A DNA stretch of 64,000 bases from UBA5216 sp043743335. Lineage in GTDB: Bacteria; Pseudomonadota; Gammaproteobacteria; Burkholderiales; SG8-41. The stretch covers positions 10,093-74,092 of the forward strand of contig JAYTWR010000081.1 of NCBI GenBank assembly GCA_043743335.1, in the 5' to 3' direction. Below are positions 52,571-61,153 of this stretch, piece after piece. The position numbers were made by a program, and so were the translations under genes. The notes under the pieces were generated by a model. It saw only the letters and a program-made list of their open reading frames with translations. It was not told the DNA's origin and made no database searches. Each line of letters opens with the position of its first letter. Position 1 is the stretch's first letter.

Positions 52571-52600
52571 TAACTAATTGATTTTATTGAGTATTTTTAA
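52571..52600 (+). repeat. A/T-rich intergenic repeat with IHF-like core, copy 7
   Basis: TAACTAATTGATTTTATTGA and GTATTTTTAA end exactly one base before the argG ATG, leaving no Shine-Dalgarno sequence. The complement contains AATCAATTAGTTA, a perfect WATCAANNNNTTR. Confidence 0.85.
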
Positions 52601-53845
52601 ATGAACCCGCCTATTAAAAAAGTCGTCCTCGCCTATTCCGGTGGCCTCGATACCTCGGTCATTCTGAAATGGCTGCAAGATGTTTATCACTGCGAAGTCG
52701 TGACCTTCACCGCCGATATCGGCCAAGGTGAAGAGGTCGCGCCTGCGCGCGCCAAAGCGATCAAGATGGGCATCAAGCCCAGCAATATTTTCATCGACGA
52801 CTTGCGCGAAGAATTTGTGCGCGACTTCGTATTCCCCATGTTTCGCGCCAACGCGGTGTACGAGGGCGAGTATCTGCTTGGCACCTCCATCGCGCGCCCG
52901 CTGATCGCCAAGCGCTTGATCGACATCGCGCGCAAAACCAACGCCGATGCCATTTCGCACGGCGCCACCGGCAAGGGCAACGATCAAGTGCGCTTTGAAC
53001 TCGGTGCCTACGCGTTGATGCCCGGCGTGAAAGTCATTGCACCGTGGCGTGAATGGGATTTGCTGTCACGCGAAAAGCTGCTGGCCTACGCTGACAAGCA
53101 TGGCATACCGGTCGACTACAAGAAACGCTCAGTTGGCAAACGCGGCGGCGGCGCACCATACTCCATGGATGCCAACCTGCTGCATATCTCGTACGAAGGC
53201 GGCGTGCTAGAAGACCCCGCTTACGAGCCGGAAGATTCCATGTGGCGCATCACCGTGTCGCCGGAAAAAGCGCCCAACAAGCCGGAAGTCGCCGAACTCA
53301 CGTATCTTAAAGGCGACATCGTTGCCATTAACGGCAAAAAACTCTCGCCCGCCAAAGTGCTAGAAAAACTCAATCAGCTCGGCGGCAAACACGGCATTGG
53401 CCGACTCGACTTGGTGGAAAATCGCTATGTCGGCATGAAATCACGCGGTTGCTACGAAACCCCCGGCGGCACAATTATGCTGAAGGCGCATCGCGCGATG
53501 GAATCCATCACACTGGATCGCGAAGTGTTGGCGCTCAAGGATGACCTCATGCCGCGTTACGCGCGCATGGTCTACAACGGTTACTGGTTTAGCCCCGAGC
53601 GCACACTGTTGCAATCGTTGATCGATCAATCGCAAGCGGCGGTCAACGGCACGGTCAAAGTCAAGCTTTACAAAGGCACGGTGATGACCGTCAGCCGCAA
53701 GTCGCCGAACTCGCTGTTTGATCCGGCAATTTCCACGTTTGAAGACGATGGCGGCGCGTATGACCAGAAGGACGCTGCGGGCTTCATTCGGCTCAACGCG
53801 TTGCGCTTGCGCATCGCGGCCAAACTCAACAATGCCAGAAAGTAA
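52601..53845 (+). CDS. argG: Argininosuccinate synthase
   Basis: A 414-residue ATP-dependent ligase joining citrulline and aspartate. The pyrophosphate loop is AYSGGLDTSV (11-20), with GATGKGNDQVRFE and the conserved KSRGCYETPGG later. It follows argF. The leader is the A/T-rich repeat, which reaches the start codon, so initiation has no visible purine-rich site. ppnP follows 6 bp downstream. Confidence 0.96.
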   Translation: MNPPIKKVVLAYSGGLDTSVILKWLQDVYHCEVVTFTADIGQGEEVAPARAKAIKMGIKPSNIFIDDLREEFVRDFVFPMFRANAVYEGEYLLGTSIARPLIAKRLIDIARKTNADAISHGATGKGNDQVRFELGAYALMPGVKVIAPWREWDLLSREKLLAYADKHGIPVDYKKRSVGKRGGGAPYSMDANLLHISYEGGVLEDPAYEPEDSMWRITVSPEKAPNKPEVAELTYLKGDIVAINGKKLSPAKVLEKLNQLGGKHGIGRLDLVENRYVGMKSRGCYETPGGTIMLKAHRAMESITLDREVLALKDDLMPRYARMVYNGYWFSPERTLLQSLIDQSQAAVNGTVKVKLYKGTVMTVSRKSPNSLFDPAISTFEDDGGAYDQKDAAGFIRLNALRLRIAAKLNNARK

Positions 53846-53851
53846 AGTGCC

Positions 53852-54163
53852 ATGAGCCAATTCGATAATATCAGCGTCGTCAAAAAAGCCAACGTCTACT
53901 TCGACGGCAAATGCGTCAGCCATACCGTGCTGTTTAAAGACGGCGTGCGCAAAAGCGTCGGCGTGATTTTCCCCAGCAAGCTGACGTTCAACACGGCGGC
54001 ACCGGAGATCATGGAAATCAACGCCGGCGTGTGCAAAGTCAAGCTGCCCGGCGCAGCCGATTGGCGCACGGTGAAGGCAGGTGAACAATTCGAGGTGCCG
54101 GGCAATTCGGCGTTCGACATCGAAACGCTGGAAATGCTCGATTACGTTTGCCATTTTAAATGA
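53852..54163 (+). CDS. ppnP: Pyrimidine/purine nucleoside phosphorylase
   Basis: A 103-residue cupin-fold protein of the PpnP (YaiE/DUF1255) family, which phosphorolyses several nucleosides. Motifs are VVKKANVYFDGKCVSHTVLF, FNTAAPEIMEINAG and FDIETLEMLDYVCHF. It begins 6 bp after argG and its TGA overlaps the next ATG (ATGA), so argG, ppnP and the BPH gene are probably cotranscribed. Confidence 0.92.
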   Translation: MSQFDNISVVKKANVYFDGKCVSHTVLFKDGVRKSVGVIFPSKLTFNTAAPEIMEINAGVCKVKLPGAADWRTVKAGEQFEVPGNSAFDIETLEMLDYVCHFK

Positions 54164-54738
54164 CCACCATCGCGGTCGTCCGCAAGAACGGCTATGTCGC
54201 CATCGCCGCCGACACCATGACCAAGTGGGGTTCCGGCAAAGAAACTGCCGAGTATGTGGTCAACAATCACAAGACCTTCAAGGTCGGTGACACGGTAGTG
54301 GCCATCACTGGCAACACCACCTTCAAGGCTATCCTCGCAGATTATTTTGCGCGGCCCAAAGTACAGGCACGCTTTGACAACGTGCACAATATTTTCAAAA
54401 CTTGGCAGACCATGCACGCCGTGCTGAAAGACGAGTATTTCCTCAACGCGAGTGCCGGCAGCGATGACCCGGTGGAATCCACGCGCGTGGATGTGCTGCT
54501 CGCCAACAAGCACGGCATTTTCGGCGTGGCCGCGCACCGCACGGTGCAGGAGTTCTCCAAGTTTTACGCCTTCGGCAGCGGCGCCGACTACGCCATGGGC
54601 GCGATGTTTTCCACCTATGCCGACAAAACTCGCGACGCTGAAGCCATCGCTAAACTTGCCGTGGAAGCCGCTGCGGAGTTTAATGACGGTACCGGGTTGC
54701 CGCTGACCTCATATAAAATCAAGCTCGCCAAAGCCTGA
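54160..54738 (+). CDS. BPH-type (betaproteobacterial) proteasome homologue
   Basis: A 192-residue Ntn-hydrolase of the proteasome/HslV superfamily. After Met removal the N-terminus is Thr1-Thr2-Ile (MTTIAVVRKNGYVAIAADTM), with Asp17 in IAADTM and a Lys in NNHKTFKVGD aligned to HslV Lys33. TVVAITGNTTF matches the HslV GFAGG strand and FGSGADYAMGA the HslV GSGGNYA motif. This fits BPH, a self-compartmentalising protease described in betaproteobacteria. No unfoldase ATPase (HslU, ClpX) is adjacent. It overlaps ppnP by four bases. HslV itself is about 175 residues and nearly always paired with hslU, so BPH is the better call. Substrates are unknown. Confidence 0.82.
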   Translation: MTTIAVVRKNGYVAIAADTMTKWGSGKETAEYVVNNHKTFKVGDTVVAITGNTTFKAILADYFARPKVQARFDNVHNIFKTWQTMHAVLKDEYFLNASAGSDDPVESTRVDVLLANKHGIFGVAAHRTVQEFSKFYAFGSGADYAMGAMFSTYADKTRDAEAIAKLAVEAAAEFNDGTGLPLTSYKIKLAKA

Positions 54739-54743
54739 TATCG

Positions 54744-54775
54744 TAACCAATTGATTTTATTGAGTTATTTAAATA
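54744..54775 (+). repeat. A/T-rich intergenic repeat with IHF-like core, copy 8
   Basis: TAACCAATTGATTTTATTGA and GTTATTTAAATA end directly at the yajQ ATG, with no Shine-Dalgarno sequence. The complement contains AATCAATTGGTTA (WATCAANNNNTTR). Confidence 0.85.
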
Positions 54776-55267
54776 ATGCCTACCTTTGACATTGCTTCCG
54801 AAGTCAATCAAATGGAAGTACGTAACGCGGTCGATCAATGCAACAAGGAAGTCACTAACCGCTTCGACTTCAAAGGCTCGGATGCACGCGTTGAAATCAA
54901 CGACAAGGAAAAAACCCTGACGGCCTTCGGCGACGACGAATTCAAACTCGGTCAGGTGTGCGACGTACTCACCGGCCGCCTCGCCAAACGCAGTATTGAT
55001 GTGCGCTGCCTAGAACTCGAAAAAATCGAAACCATCGGCGGCGGCAAAGTCAAACAAATCATCAAGGTGCGCGAAGGTGTCGATCAGGAACTTGGCAAAA
55101 AAATCGTCAAGTTGCTGAAAGACAGCAAAATGAAAATCCAGGGCAGCATTCAAGGCGACGTGGTGCGCGTGTCGGGTGCGAAAAAAGATTTGCTGCAGGA
55201 CGCCATTGCGCTGGTGCGTAAATCGATCACTGATTTTCCGCTGCAATACAAGAATTTTCGCGACTGA
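54776..55267 (+). CDS. yajQ: YajQ-family nucleotide-binding protein
   Basis: A 163-residue protein of the YajQ (DUF520) family: MPTFDIASEVNQMEVRNAVD, NRFDFKGSDARVE, and the C-terminal FPLQYKNFRD. Members bind nucleic acid and, in Xanthomonas and Pseudomonas, c-di-GMP, acting with a transcription factor. It is cytoplasmic. The leader is the A/T-rich repeat, which touches the start codon. It stands between the BPH gene and a retropepsin-like gene. Confidence 0.93.
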   Translation: MPTFDIASEVNQMEVRNAVDQCNKEVTNRFDFKGSDARVEINDKEKTLTAFGDDEFKLGQVCDVLTGRLAKRSIDVRCLELEKIETIGGGKVKQIIKVREGVDQELGKKIVKLLKDSKMKIQGSIQGDVVRVSGAKKDLLQDAIALVRKSITDFPLQYKNFRD

Positions 55268-55335
55268 ACGTGTTCACGCCATAGCGTTTAATCACGCTCA
55301 CATCCAACAAGGCAGCTCGTCACAGACGGACATCC

Positions 55336-56001
55336 ATGCGCCTCTCAAACCGCAACTTGCCGGTAAGGTTGATGCTGCTGACACTAACGGTAACGGCACC
55401 GGCGCAAGCTGCCGACATCAACCTCATCGGTATCTTCGGCAGTAGAGCCACGTTAATGGTCGACGGCGGCAAACCGCGCACACTGGCCGTCGGTGAATCC
55501 ACACCAGACAAAATCCGTTTGCTGAGCATCGCCAACGACAGCGCCGTGATTGAAATCGACGGACGTCGCGAAACACTGCATATGGGCAATCAGCGCATCG
55601 CCGCCGCTCGCGCCAATAGCGACGCGCCGCGCGTCATGCTCACCGGTGACGCCAAAGGCCATTACCTCACCACGGTTGCCGTCAACGGCGTCTCCATGCA
55701 GTTCTTGGTTGACACCGGCGCGACCAGCGTCACCATCAGTGCGGCAGATGCCGCGCGCGCTAACATCAATTTCAGGCTAGGGGAACGAGCGAATATGCAA
55801 ACCGCCAACGGGTTGGTCTCCGCCTGGCGGGTCAAGTTAGATACGGTAAAGCTCGGCGATATCACGCTCAACAACGTGGATGGCGTAGTGATGGAAGGCA
55901 ATGCGCTGGGCGGCCGCTATGGGCTGCTTGGCATGAGCTTCTTGAACCGAACCGAAATGCGCCGTGAAGGCGATCAGCTTATGCTGATCAAGCGTTTCTA
56001 A
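55336..56001 (+). CDS. Exported retropepsin-like aspartic protease with N-terminal GspC/PilP-like domain
   Basis: A 221-residue exported protein (leader to APAQAAD). Residues about 26-80 (LIGIFGSRATLMVDG, RTLAVGESTPDKIRLLSI) resemble the homology-region domain of GspC or PilP. Residues about 105-221 are a clan AA retropepsin domain with FLVDTGATSVTIS (catalytic Asp-Thr-Gly) and LLGMSFLNRTEMRREG near the end. It would act as a dimer in the periplasm. The two-domain combination is notable. It is convergent with ribBA, separated by an A/T-rich repeat. Substrate unknown. Confidence 0.82.
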   Translation: MRLSNRNLPVRLMLLTLTVTAPAQAADINLIGIFGSRATLMVDGGKPRTLAVGESTPDKIRLLSIANDSAVIEIDGRRETLHMGNQRIAAARANSDAPRVMLTGDAKGHYLTTVAVNGVSMQFLVDTGATSVTISAADAARANINFRLGERANMQTANGLVSAWRVKLDTVKLGDITLNNVDGVVMEGNALGGRYGLLGMSFLNRTEMRREGDQLMLIKRF

Positions 56002-56026
56002 AAACCCAATAAAATCAATTAGTTAC
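56002..56026 (-). repeat. A/T-rich intergenic repeat with IHF-like core, copy 9
   Basis: The plus strand reads AAACCCAATAAAATCAATTA then GTTAC, containing AATCAATTAGTTA (WATCAANNNNTTR). It starts at the protease stop codon, between convergent genes. Confidence 0.82.
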
Positions 56027-56041
56027 GAATATTCTCGCGAG

Positions 56042-57298
56042 CTATTCGGGCTTATCCACGACACCCGTCATCGATAACAGGTGGCCGAATTTCGTGCGCT
56101 TGGTGTGTAAATAATGGCGATTGGCGGCGCGCGGCGGCACTTCCACCGCCACACGCTCCACCACTTTCAGGCCGTATTTTTCCAGCGCCGTCACTTTATC
56201 GGGGTTATTAGTCATCAGCCGCACGTGGCGCACGCCCAAATCGAACAACACATGCGCGCCGGCTTTGTAGTCACGCATGTCGGCGGCGAAACCGAGCGCG
56301 TGATTGGCTTCAACCGTATCGTGCCCTTGATCCTGCAAGGCATACGCGCGGATTTTATTCAGCAGGCCGATGCCGCGGCCTTCGTCGAACATATAAACAA
56401 TCACGCCTGCCCCGGCAGATTCAATTGCGTTCATCGCGGCCTCGAGCTGCTCGCCGCAATCGCAACGTTCACTGCCGAACACATCGCCCGTCAGGCATTG
56501 CGAATGCAAACGCACCAATGTCGGCGTTTCCGCATGGATGCTGCCCTTGACCAGCGCGACAAACAGCGTGGCTTCGAGATTGTCGCTATACACCATGAAT
56601 TCAAAATCGCCAGCTTTACGCGTCGGCATCACGGTTGTGGCGCGACGGCGTATCACGCGCTCGTTTTCACGATACGCCACCAAATCGGCGATGCGCAGGA
56701 TCGGTATGCCATGCCGCGCGCCAAAGGCTTCCAGTGCGGGCAGGCGCGCCATGGCACCGTCGTCCTGCATGATTTCGCAAATCACCCCAGCAGGCTTCAG
56801 CCCCGCCATGCGCGCAAGATCTACCGCAGCCTCCGTGTGGCCGCGCCGCGCGATCACCCCGCCATCCACAGCCCGCAGGGTCTGCAAACGCCCGGGACGT
56901 ATCAGGTCCGTGGGCTTGGCGTCGTCCGCCAGCGCCACAGCGATGGTGTGCGCCCGGTCGTGCGCCGACATGCCTGAACCCACACCCACGCGTGCGTCAA
57001 TCGGCGTGGCAAATGCCGTGCCGAATTTGGTTTGGTTGCCGGTGTCATCAGTAATCAGCGACAGGCCTAACTGACGCAAACGCTCCTCGGTCAACGCCAG
57101 TGAAATCAGCCCGCGACCGTGCGTCGCCATGAAGTTAATGGCGTCTGCGGAAGCTTTTTCGCCTGCGACAAACAAATCGCCTTCGTTCTCGCGACGCTCA
57201 TCGTCCACCAAAATGACCGGCTCGCCACGGCGCACGCGCGGCAGAATCTGCTCGATCAGATACTCACTGGTTTGGACGCCATCGCTTGCGTTGCTCAC
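56042..57298 (-). CDS. ribBA: Bifunctional DHBP synthase/GTP cyclohydrolase II
   Basis: A 418-residue fusion supplying both riboflavin precursors. The DHBP synthase half (1-205) shows DDERRENEGDL and RRGHTEAAVDLARMAG. The cyclohydrolase II half has zinc ligands Cys268, Cys279 and Cys281 (CLTGDVFGSERCDCG), DEGRGIGLLNKIRAYALQD and RLMTNNPDKV. It starts 3 bp after the folE stop on the same strand, so both GTP cyclohydrolases are coupled. No FMN riboswitch is seen in the short leader. Confidence 0.95.
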   Translation of the reverse strand: MSNASDGVQTSEYLIEQILPRVRRGEPVILVDDERRENEGDLFVAGEKASADAINFMATHGRGLISLALTEERLRQLGLSLITDDTGNQTKFGTAFATPIDARVGVGSGMSAHDRAHTIAVALADDAKPTDLIRPGRLQTLRAVDGGVIARRGHTEAAVDLARMAGLKPAGVICEIMQDDGAMARLPALEAFGARHGIPILRIADLVAYRENERVIRRRATTVMPTRKAGDFEFMVYSDNLEATLFVALVKGSIHAETPTLVRLHSQCLTGDVFGSERCDCGEQLEAAMNAIESAGAGVIVYMFDEGRGIGLLNKIRAYALQDQGHDTVEANHALGFAADMRDYKAGAHVLFDLGVRHVRLMTNNPDKVTALEKYGLKVVERVAVEVPPRAANRHYLHTKRTKFGHLLSMTGVVDKPE

Positions 57299-57301
57299 GC
57301 C

Positions 57302-57934
57302 TTATCCCCGCCCTTGTATCAGCCGCAAAAACTCTGCGCGCGTTTTATCGACGTTGAACTCGCCGGTGAACGCCGAAGTGGTGGTGGTTGAATTCTGTTT
57401 TTGGATGCCGCGCATCACCATGCACAAGTGCTTGGCCTCGATCACCACCGCCACGCCGTGCGGTTTCAACGTTTCTTCTATGCAGTTGCGCACTTCCATC
57501 GTCAGACGCTCCTGCACCTGCAAGCGGCGCGCAAAGGCGTCGAGCACGCGCGGGATTTTCGACAAACCGACAATTTGCCCATTCGGAATATACGCAATAT
57601 GCGCCGTGCCAAAAAACGGCAGCATGTGGTGCTCACACATCGAATAAAACTCGATATCCTTGACGATCACCATCTGCGAATACTCTTCAGAGAACATCGC
57701 CGAGCGCAGGATTTCCGCCGGTTCAAGATCGTAGCCGTGCGTGAGATAGTGCAGCGCCTTGGCCACACGCTCGGGTGTCTTCAGCAAGCCTTCGCGATCC
57801 GGGTTCTCGCCAATGTCCTTGAGTATAGTGCGGTATTTTTCCGCGACACGGCTCACGGTAACCGGGTGATAACGATCTATCTTGGCATAGCCTTCAAGAT
57901 CATCGTCGTCTACCATCTTGCGTTTGTTTGGCAT
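57302..57934 (-). CDS. folE: GTP cyclohydrolase I
   Basis: A 210-residue enzyme making dihydroneopterin triphosphate for folate. Zinc ligands are Cys100 and His103 (YSMCEHHMLPF) and Cys171 (AKHLCMVMRG). GLSKIPRVLDAFARRLQVQERL is typical. The start ATG 57934 (MPNKRKM) has GGAAG upstream. It lies between dxs and ribBA on one strand. Confidence 0.95.
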   Translation of the reverse strand: MPNKRKMVDDDDLEGYAKIDRYHPVTVSRVAEKYRTILKDIGENPDREGLLKTPERVAKALHYLTHGYDLEPAEILRSAMFSEEYSQMVIVKDIEFYSMCEHHMLPFFGTAHIAYIPNGQIVGLSKIPRVLDAFARRLQVQERLTMEVRNCIEETLKPHGVAVVIEAKHLCMVMRGIQKQNSTTTTSAFTGEFNVDKTRAEFLRLIQGRG

Positions 57935-57970
57935 GTCGCTTCCAGATTGCTCGTCGCGGGCGCAATGACA

Positions 57971-59824
57971 CTAAGTCATACGCGCCTGTATCGCCCGCAA
58001 CAATCCCGCTTTATCGAGACCACACGCTGCAAGTTGCAGCGCGGGGTCGCCCTGATCAATGAATCTGTCCGGCAAGCCCAATTGCAACACCGAAACATTG
58101 CGTCGGTTTTGCTGCAAAAATTCCAGCACGGCGCTGCCTGCGCCGCCCATCACCACATTTTCTTCCACCGTCACCAGCAAGTCATGCGTATCCGCCAGCG
58201 ACAATATCAAATCGGCGTCCAGCGGCTTCACATAGCGCATATTCGCGACACTGGCGTTGATCGCTTCGCCTGCTGCCAACGCTGGTGTCAGCATGGAACC
58301 AAACGCCAGAATCGCGACCTTGGCCCCTTGCCTTCGCAACTCGCCCTTGCCCACCGGCAACGCATTGAAATCACGCACGATGGGCACACCCGGCCCGGTA
58401 CCGCGCGGATAACGCACCGCCACCGGTGTATCCATGCTGTAGGCGGTGTTCAGCATATGCCAGCACTCGTTTTCGTCCGACGGCGTCATCAGCGTCATAT
58501 TGGGCAAGCAACGCAGGTACGACAAATCGAAACTGCCGTGATGCGTGGCGCCATCCGCCCCCACCAATCCCGCGCGATCCAGCGCAAACATCACGGGCAG
58601 ATTTTGAATCTGCACATCGTGAATCAACTGATCAAAGCCGCGCTGCAAAAACGTGGAGTAAATCGCCAGCACCGGCTTTGCGCCGTCACACGCCAAGCCG
58701 GCTGCAAACGTAACCGCGTGCTGCTCGGCGATGCCGGCATCAAAGTAGCGGTCGGGGAATTGCTCGGCAAACTGCACCATGCCGGAGCCTTCGCGCATCG
58801 CTGGCGTTATACCCACCAGCCGCTTGTCGTGCGCTGCCATCGCGCACAACCACTCACCGAATATCTGAAAGTACGCCGGCTTGCCGCCGGATTTGCCGCC
58901 GACAATGCCGTCGGCGGAATTAAATTTCGACACGCCGTGATACAGCACAGGGTCAGCCTCGGCCAGCTTGTAGCCTTGCCCCTTGCGCGTGACCACGTGC
59001 AAAAACTGCGGCCCTTTCAATTGCTTAATATTGTTCAGCGTTGGCAACAACGCATCCAGGTCATGCCCGTCGATGGGGCCGATGTAATTGAAGCCAAATT
59101 CCTCGAACATCGTACTCGGCGTCACCATGCCTTTGACGTGCTCTTCGGCGCGGCGCGCGATATCGCCCAGCACTTTTCGCCCAAGCCCCTTGGCTTTCGC
59201 GTAAAAGCGTCCCGACATCAGCTTGGCGAGATATTTATTCAGCGCGCCCACCGGGGGCGAAATCGACATATCGTTGTCGTTCAGAATCACCAACAAATCA
59301 ACGTCCATGTCGCCCGCGTTATTCAACGCCTCGAACGCCATGCCCGCAGTCATCGCACCGTCGCCGATAATCGCCACCGCCTGACGCGGCACACCCGCAA
59401 GCTTGGCCGCCACCGCCATACCCAGCGCTGCGCTGATTGACGTACTCGAATGCGCGGTGCCAAACGTGTCGTACTCTGATTCTGTGCGCTGCGGAAAACC
59501 CGACAGTCCTTGCCACATGCGCAGCGTGTTCATGCGCTCGCGCCGGCCCGTGAGTATTTTGTGGCCGTAGGTTTGATGCCCCACGTCCCACACCAAACGA
59601 TCGTGCGGCGTGTTAAACACATAGTGCAGCGCAATGGTGAGTTCTACCGTGCCGAGGTTCGACGATAAATGCCCGCCGGTTTGGCTCACCGAATCAATCA
59701 GATACTGGCGCAATTCGCCGGCCACCCGATGCAACTGGCTGCGCTCCAATTCGCGCAGGGCTTTGGGCGAATCGATTGACTTCAACAATTCGTAGTTCTG
59801 CGAGGCGGGTGATGTGGCGGGCAT
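57971..59824 (-). CDS. dxs: 1-deoxy-D-xylulose-5-phosphate synthase
   Basis: A 617-residue thiamine-diphosphate enzyme, first step of the MEP pathway. The ThDP motif is GDGAMTAGMAFEALNNAG with NDNDMSIS. GGHLSSNLGTVELT, FGTAHSSTSISAALGMA, FDAGIAEQHAVTFAAGLA and GLVGADGATHHG are all diagnostic. The ATG overlaps the ispA stop by one base (TGATG), so translation is coupled. The Met-rich second half matches the family length. Confidence 0.96.
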   Translation of the reverse strand: MPATSPASQNYELLKSIDSPKALRELERSQLHRVAGELRQYLIDSVSQTGGHLSSNLGTVELTIALHYVFNTPHDRLVWDVGHQTYGHKILTGRRERMNTLRMWQGLSGFPQRTESEYDTFGTAHSSTSISAALGMAVAAKLAGVPRQAVAIIGDGAMTAGMAFEALNNAGDMDVDLLVILNDNDMSISPPVGALNKYLAKLMSGRFYAKAKGLGRKVLGDIARRAEEHVKGMVTPSTMFEEFGFNYIGPIDGHDLDALLPTLNNIKQLKGPQFLHVVTRKGQGYKLAEADPVLYHGVSKFNSADGIVGGKSGGKPAYFQIFGEWLCAMAAHDKRLVGITPAMREGSGMVQFAEQFPDRYFDAGIAEQHAVTFAAGLACDGAKPVLAIYSTFLQRGFDQLIHDVQIQNLPVMFALDRAGLVGADGATHHGSFDLSYLRCLPNMTLMTPSDENECWHMLNTAYSMDTPVAVRYPRGTGPGVPIVRDFNALPVGKGELRRQGAKVAILAFGSMLTPALAAGEAINASVANMRYVKPLDADLILSLADTHDLLVTVEENVVMGGAGSAVLEFLQQNRRNVSVLQLGLPDRFIDQGDPALQLAACGLDKAGLLRAIQARMT

Positions 59825-60723
59825 CAGAATTTCCGCAGCACAATAAAATCCGCCAACTGCCGCAGGCGCAATGCCCTCTCGCCAAAACTGTCGAGCGCTT
59901 GCATCGCCTCGACACGCAATTCTTCGGCAAACGCCTTGGCGCGCGCCACGCCCATCGCACTCACGTACGTGGGCTTGCCCTGCTCGGCGTCTTTGCCCGC
60001 GGTTTTGCCCAAATCCGCGGTAGAACCATCGACATCCAGCACGTCATCCACCACCTGAAAGGCGAGGCCAATCACACGCGCAAACGTATCCACCTGCGTG
60101 TGTTCCTGCGCACTCACCGGGGTGCCGCACATCAGCCCCAACAACGCCGCCGCACGAATAATCGCACCGGTCTTGTGCACGTGCATGAATTCCAACTCCG
60201 GCACGGTCAGCACTTTGCCCACGGCCGCGAGATCAATCGCCTGCCCGCCGGCCATGCCGCGCGAACCGCTCGCCGCAGCCAGCACTTTCGCCATGTGCAA
60301 TTGCACAGTCGCGTCGTCGTTAAGCTTTTGTTCCGTAAGCACTTGAAACGCGAGGCTTTGGAGCGCATCGCCGACCAACAAGGCTGTTGGTTCATCGTAC
60401 TCGACGTGACAAGTGGGTTTGCCCCGTCGCAGCACGTCGTCGTCCATGCACGGCAAATCGTCGTGCACCAACGAATACGCGTGAATGATTTCCACTGCGG
60501 CACCGGCCATCGCTGCGCGCTGCGGATCGGCACCCGACAGCTCACCCGCCGCCAAAGCCAGTAAGGGCCGCACGCGCTTGCCGCCCCCCAACACCGCATA
60601 GCGCATGGCGTGGTGCAGGCGTTGTGGTGCAATTTCCGGTGACGGCAGCAATTGCTGCAGCGTAGCTTCGACACGACTTTGGCCGGCTGCGGCCCAAGCC
60701 TGAAAATCCGAAGAGGAAGTCAA
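59824..60723 (-). CDS. ispA: Farnesyl/geranyl diphosphate synthase
   Basis: A short-chain trans-prenyltransferase of about 299 residues. The first Asp-rich motif is DDLPCMDDD, followed by a downstream Arg-Arg-Gly-Lys; the second is FQVVDDVLDVDG. GGGKRVRPLL is the substrate-binding start. No ATG exists near the N-terminus. TTG 60723 (TSSSDFQAW, as in homologues) is chosen; TTG 60747 would add eight residues and overlap xseB. Order xseB-ispA-dxs is the usual operon. Confidence 0.92.
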   Translation of the reverse strand: MTSSSDFQAWAAAGQSRVEATLQQLLPSPEIAPQRLHHAMRYAVLGGGKRVRPLLALAAGELSGADPQRAAMAGAAVEIIHAYSLVHDDLPCMDDDVLRRGKPTCHVEYDEPTALLVGDALQSLAFQVLTEQKLNDDATVQLHMAKVLAAASGSRGMAGGQAIDLAAVGKVLTVPELEFMHVHKTGAIIRAAALLGLMCGTPVSAQEHTQVDTFARVIGLAFQVVDDVLDVDGSTADLGKTAGKDAEQGKPTYVSAMGVARAKAFAEELRVEAMQALDSFGERALRLRQLADFIVLRKF

Positions 60724-60727
60724 GATG

Positions 60728-60964
60728 TCACTGCCCGGACGCGCCAAAATGCTTCAGCGTACCGTCTTCCAGAATTTTCACTTGCTGCTGCGCGTCCTGC
60801 AAAGCGTTTTGGCAAAATTTCATTAACTCCGCGCCGCGTTTATAAGCCGCCAGCGATTTCTCAAGCGGCAACTGGCCCGCTTCCATATCGGAGACGATTT
60901 CTTCCAACTCCGCCAGCGCGGATTCAAAAGCAGGGGTTTTGTCGGACTTCGGTGACTTGGTCAT
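60728..60964 (-). CDS. xseB: Exodeoxyribonuclease VII small subunit
   Basis: A 78-residue helical protein: FESALAELEEIVSDMEAGQL and LPLEKSLAAYKRGAELMKFCQ are the XseB signature. It associates with XseA to degrade single-stranded DNA; xseA is not in this window. ATG 60964 is chosen; the longer frame upstream adds an unlike segment. It is the first gene of xseB-ispA-dxs-folE-ribBA. Confidence 0.9.
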   Translation of the reverse strand: MTKSPKSDKTPAFESALAELEEIVSDMEAGQLPLEKSLAAYKRGAELMKFCQNALQDAQQQVKILEDGTLKHFGASGQ

Positions 60965-61153
60965 AATCAGGCAGCCAGCGGACGCGATGTCATAAGACAT
61001 ACCAGCGCGCACAACCGGAAAAAAGGGAGCCGAAAGGGTAGCCTAATCAGCAGCTTGCGGTCAAACCAGAATGCCGGCTTCTGCGCGGACATTTGACAGA
61101 CGAATGGCGAATGGCGACCCATTGCACCACGTGAAACGGCTTCACCGCGCCAT

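Noticed and set aside
54160..54738. HslV
   Set aside because: No hslU neighbour, an insertion between Asp17 and the catalytic Lys, and a longer chain fit BPH better.
57299..57301. FMN riboswitch before ribBA
   Set aside because: Only 3 bp separate folE and ribBA, leaving no room for an RFN element.
57401..59440. 679-codon plus-strand frame rich in His, Arg and Gln
   Set aside because: It is a shadow of dxs and folE on the opposite strand.
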